Shown here one piece after another: positions 62,996 to 64,000 of a stretch of 64,000 nucleotides of DNA (position 1 is the first letter of the stretch; every line of letters starts with the position of its first letter). Made by a program: the position numbers and the translations under genes. The notes beneath the pieces are model-generated. The model worked only from the letters and a program-made list of their open reading frames with translations. It made no database searches and had not been told where the DNA came from. Origin of the DNA: DATDAW01 sp036525185 (GTDB lineage Bacteria; Verrucomicrobiota; Verrucomicrobiia; Chthoniobacterales; DASVRZ01). The DNA lies in assembly GCA_036525185.1 (NCBI GenBank), contig DATDAW010000006.1:31790-95789 (forward strand), given 5' to 3'.

Positions 62996-63015
62996 CATCT
63001 ATGCGAAAATAGATG
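62996..63015. promoter_or_regulatory. TetR-type operator candidate
   Basis: CATCTAT-GCGAAA-ATAGATG: perfect 7-nt inverted arms with a 6-nt spacer (20 bp), lying between the divergent aldo/keto reductase and TetR genes, 42 bp before the TetR start. Size and position fit a TetR dimer site controlling both genes. Confidence 0.6.
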
Positions 63016-63056
63016 TCATCCATCATCCACAACGTCAAACTCCTTTTCCTATCACG

Positions 63057-63635
63057 ATGAAAGTCACACGCCAACAAGCCGCCGAAAATCGCATCCGCGT
63101 CCTGAATCTTGCTTCCCGCCGTTTCCGCGAACGCGGCTTCCACGGGCTGGGCGTGGCTGATCTCATGAACGAGGCCGGCCTCACTCACGGCGGATTCTAC
63201 AAGCGGTTCAAGTCGAAGGAAGATCTCATCGCTCAAGCCTGTGCTGCCGCTATCAGCGACAACCTTGCCGGCTACCAGCAGCTTGCCGCCCAAAACGAAG
63301 GCAGCGCATTTGAATCCATCGTGGCGGGCATGCTGTCGGCGGGCCACCGGGATGCTCCCGCCGAAGGCTGCGTTCTCGCGGCTCTCGGCCCGGATATATC
63401 GAGAGCGGATCCCTCAACGCGGCATGAGGTGACGAAAGGAATTAAAAACATCTTGGATTGCCTGGGGGGGCTGATGTCCGGTAACTCCAGAATGAGAATT
63501 CGCGAAAAATCGCTTTCGACCTATGCCACCATCGTGGGAGCGCTTGTGCTGGCCAGAGCAGTCGATGAACCGGAGCTGTCCGAGGAAATTTTGAATGCCG
63601 CTCAAGCATCAATCACTGTCACTGCCGCGAAGTGA
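63057..63635 (+). CDS. TetR-family transcriptional regulator
   Basis: 192 aa. HTH GVADLMNEAGLTHGGFYKRF then KSKEDLIAQACA is the typical TetR N-terminus, and the helical C-terminal ligand domain carries DAPAEGCVLAALGPDISRAD. It resembles regulators that control reductases and respond to electrophiles or quinones. Divergent from the aldo/keto reductase it probably represses. Confidence 0.92.
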   Translation: MKVTRQQAAENRIRVLNLASRRFRERGFHGLGVADLMNEAGLTHGGFYKRFKSKEDLIAQACAAAISDNLAGYQQLAAQNEGSAFESIVAGMLSAGHRDAPAEGCVLAALGPDISRADPSTRHEVTKGIKNILDCLGGLMSGNSRMRIREKSLSTYATIVGALVLARAVDEPELSEEILNAAQASITVTAAK

Positions 63636-63664
63636 AAGGCATTCCCCGCGAACAACAAAACTTC

Positions 63665-63832
63665 CTAACGGCCCGGAGCTGGCGTAGCCGGGGTGGGAAC
63701 CACCGGCGGCGCCCATGGCCGGACTTCGACACTTGCGCCAAAATGGTTTGCTGGATGCGTCTTGGCGACTTTTGCCGCTTCGGTCAGATCGCGGGCCTCG
63801 AGGAAGAGTAATGCGGTGATCGGCCACGTATC
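63665..63832 (-). pseudogene. YCII-domain protein, 5'-truncated
   Basis: The minus strand carries DTWPITALLFLEARDLTEAA and ANHFGASVEVRPW, the second half of a YCII-related domain, ending in a proline/threonine tail. The N-terminal half is missing: the frame continues to 63904 but becomes unrelated. The break coincides with the 5' end of the SDR fragment on the other strand. Confidence 0.62.
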
Positions 63833-63836
63833 GGCA

Positions 63837-64000
63837 ATGGCGCTTGCGCCGTGGCGCAGCGAGGCGGCAACGCCGCAGCAGTACGACGACATGTTCAGCA
63901 TCAACGTCCGTGGCCTGTATTTTCAGCTGCAGTCGGTGTTGCCACTCCTGGGCAATCCCAGCTCGGTCGTGTTTACGTCCTCACTCGCCGGCTCCATCGC
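63837..64000 (+). pseudogene. Short-chain dehydrogenase fragment, 5'-truncated, runs off window
   Basis: The plus-strand frame encodes ATPQQYDDMFSINVRGLYFQ, then LQSVLPLLG and SSVVFTSSLAGSI, the middle of an SDR (helix 4, the N-V-R-G-L segment and the strand before the catalytic Ser). The roughly 80-residue cofactor-binding N-terminus is absent; upstream sequence belongs to the YCII fragment on the other strand. The 3' end lies beyond the window. Confidence 0.65.

Overview
The window looks like chromosomal DNA of a moderately GC-rich soil or freshwater Verrucomicrobiota bacterium, probably near the Chthoniobacterales. This is inferred from gene content and small lineage-typical proteins; no rRNA or tRNA gene is present to confirm it. 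About 55 genes look intact, most of them housekeeping. There is no prophage, CRISPR array or integron.

1-11.9 kb: the 3' end of glgX, then argA, aspS, two small unknown genes, an unknown 227-aa protein, hrpA and a Ski2-like DEFH helicase. 11.9-12.95 kb: a REP-associated tyrosine transposase (RAYT) gene between two inverted copies of a palindromic element, followed by a decayed second copy. 12.96-16.3 kb: a RapA/SNF2-type ATPase and two small genes, one of 59 aa.

16.5-26.5 kb, all on the minus strand: a potassium-uptake regulon read as NtrC-type regulator, then (behind a sigma-54 promoter with an upstream palindrome) histidine kinase, receiver-TPR protein, two 27-aa membrane peptides (one is KdpF), kdpA, kdpB, kdpC and a KdpD reduced to its cytoplasmic sensor half. 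The usual KdpD/KdpE control appears to be replaced by sigma-54/NtrC-type control. This is the most interesting system in the window.

26.6-51 kb: a putative heme-dependent demethylase with a YkgJ cysteine-cluster protein; rfbB-rfbD (dTDP-rhamnose); cstA; an exbB-exbD-TPR operon; uvrC carrying an in-frame insert bounded by inverted repeats; a membrane glycosyltransferase; a fused AhbA/AhbB-like siroheme decarboxylase or Lrp-type protein; a SorC regulator; a flippase-like membrane protein with a methyltransferase; an ArfB-like release factor; a frameshifted four-helix-bundle gene; sucC-sucD-gltA; upp; a rhodanese; and an L,D-transpeptidase.

51-64 kb is accessory in character. Gene remnants (ammonium-transporter-like, methyltransferase C-terminus) and an orphan terminator lead into a series of regulators (two LysR, two AraC, one TetR) beside small-molecule enzymes: two VOC proteins, DJ-1/PfpI, DoxX, an ADP-ribosylglycohydrolase-like protein, a Tat-type SDR, an imine-reductase-like dehydrogenase and an aldo/keto reductase. 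Several have palindromic operator candidates. The window ends on a junction where two divergent genes (YCII-like and SDR) are both missing their 5' halves.
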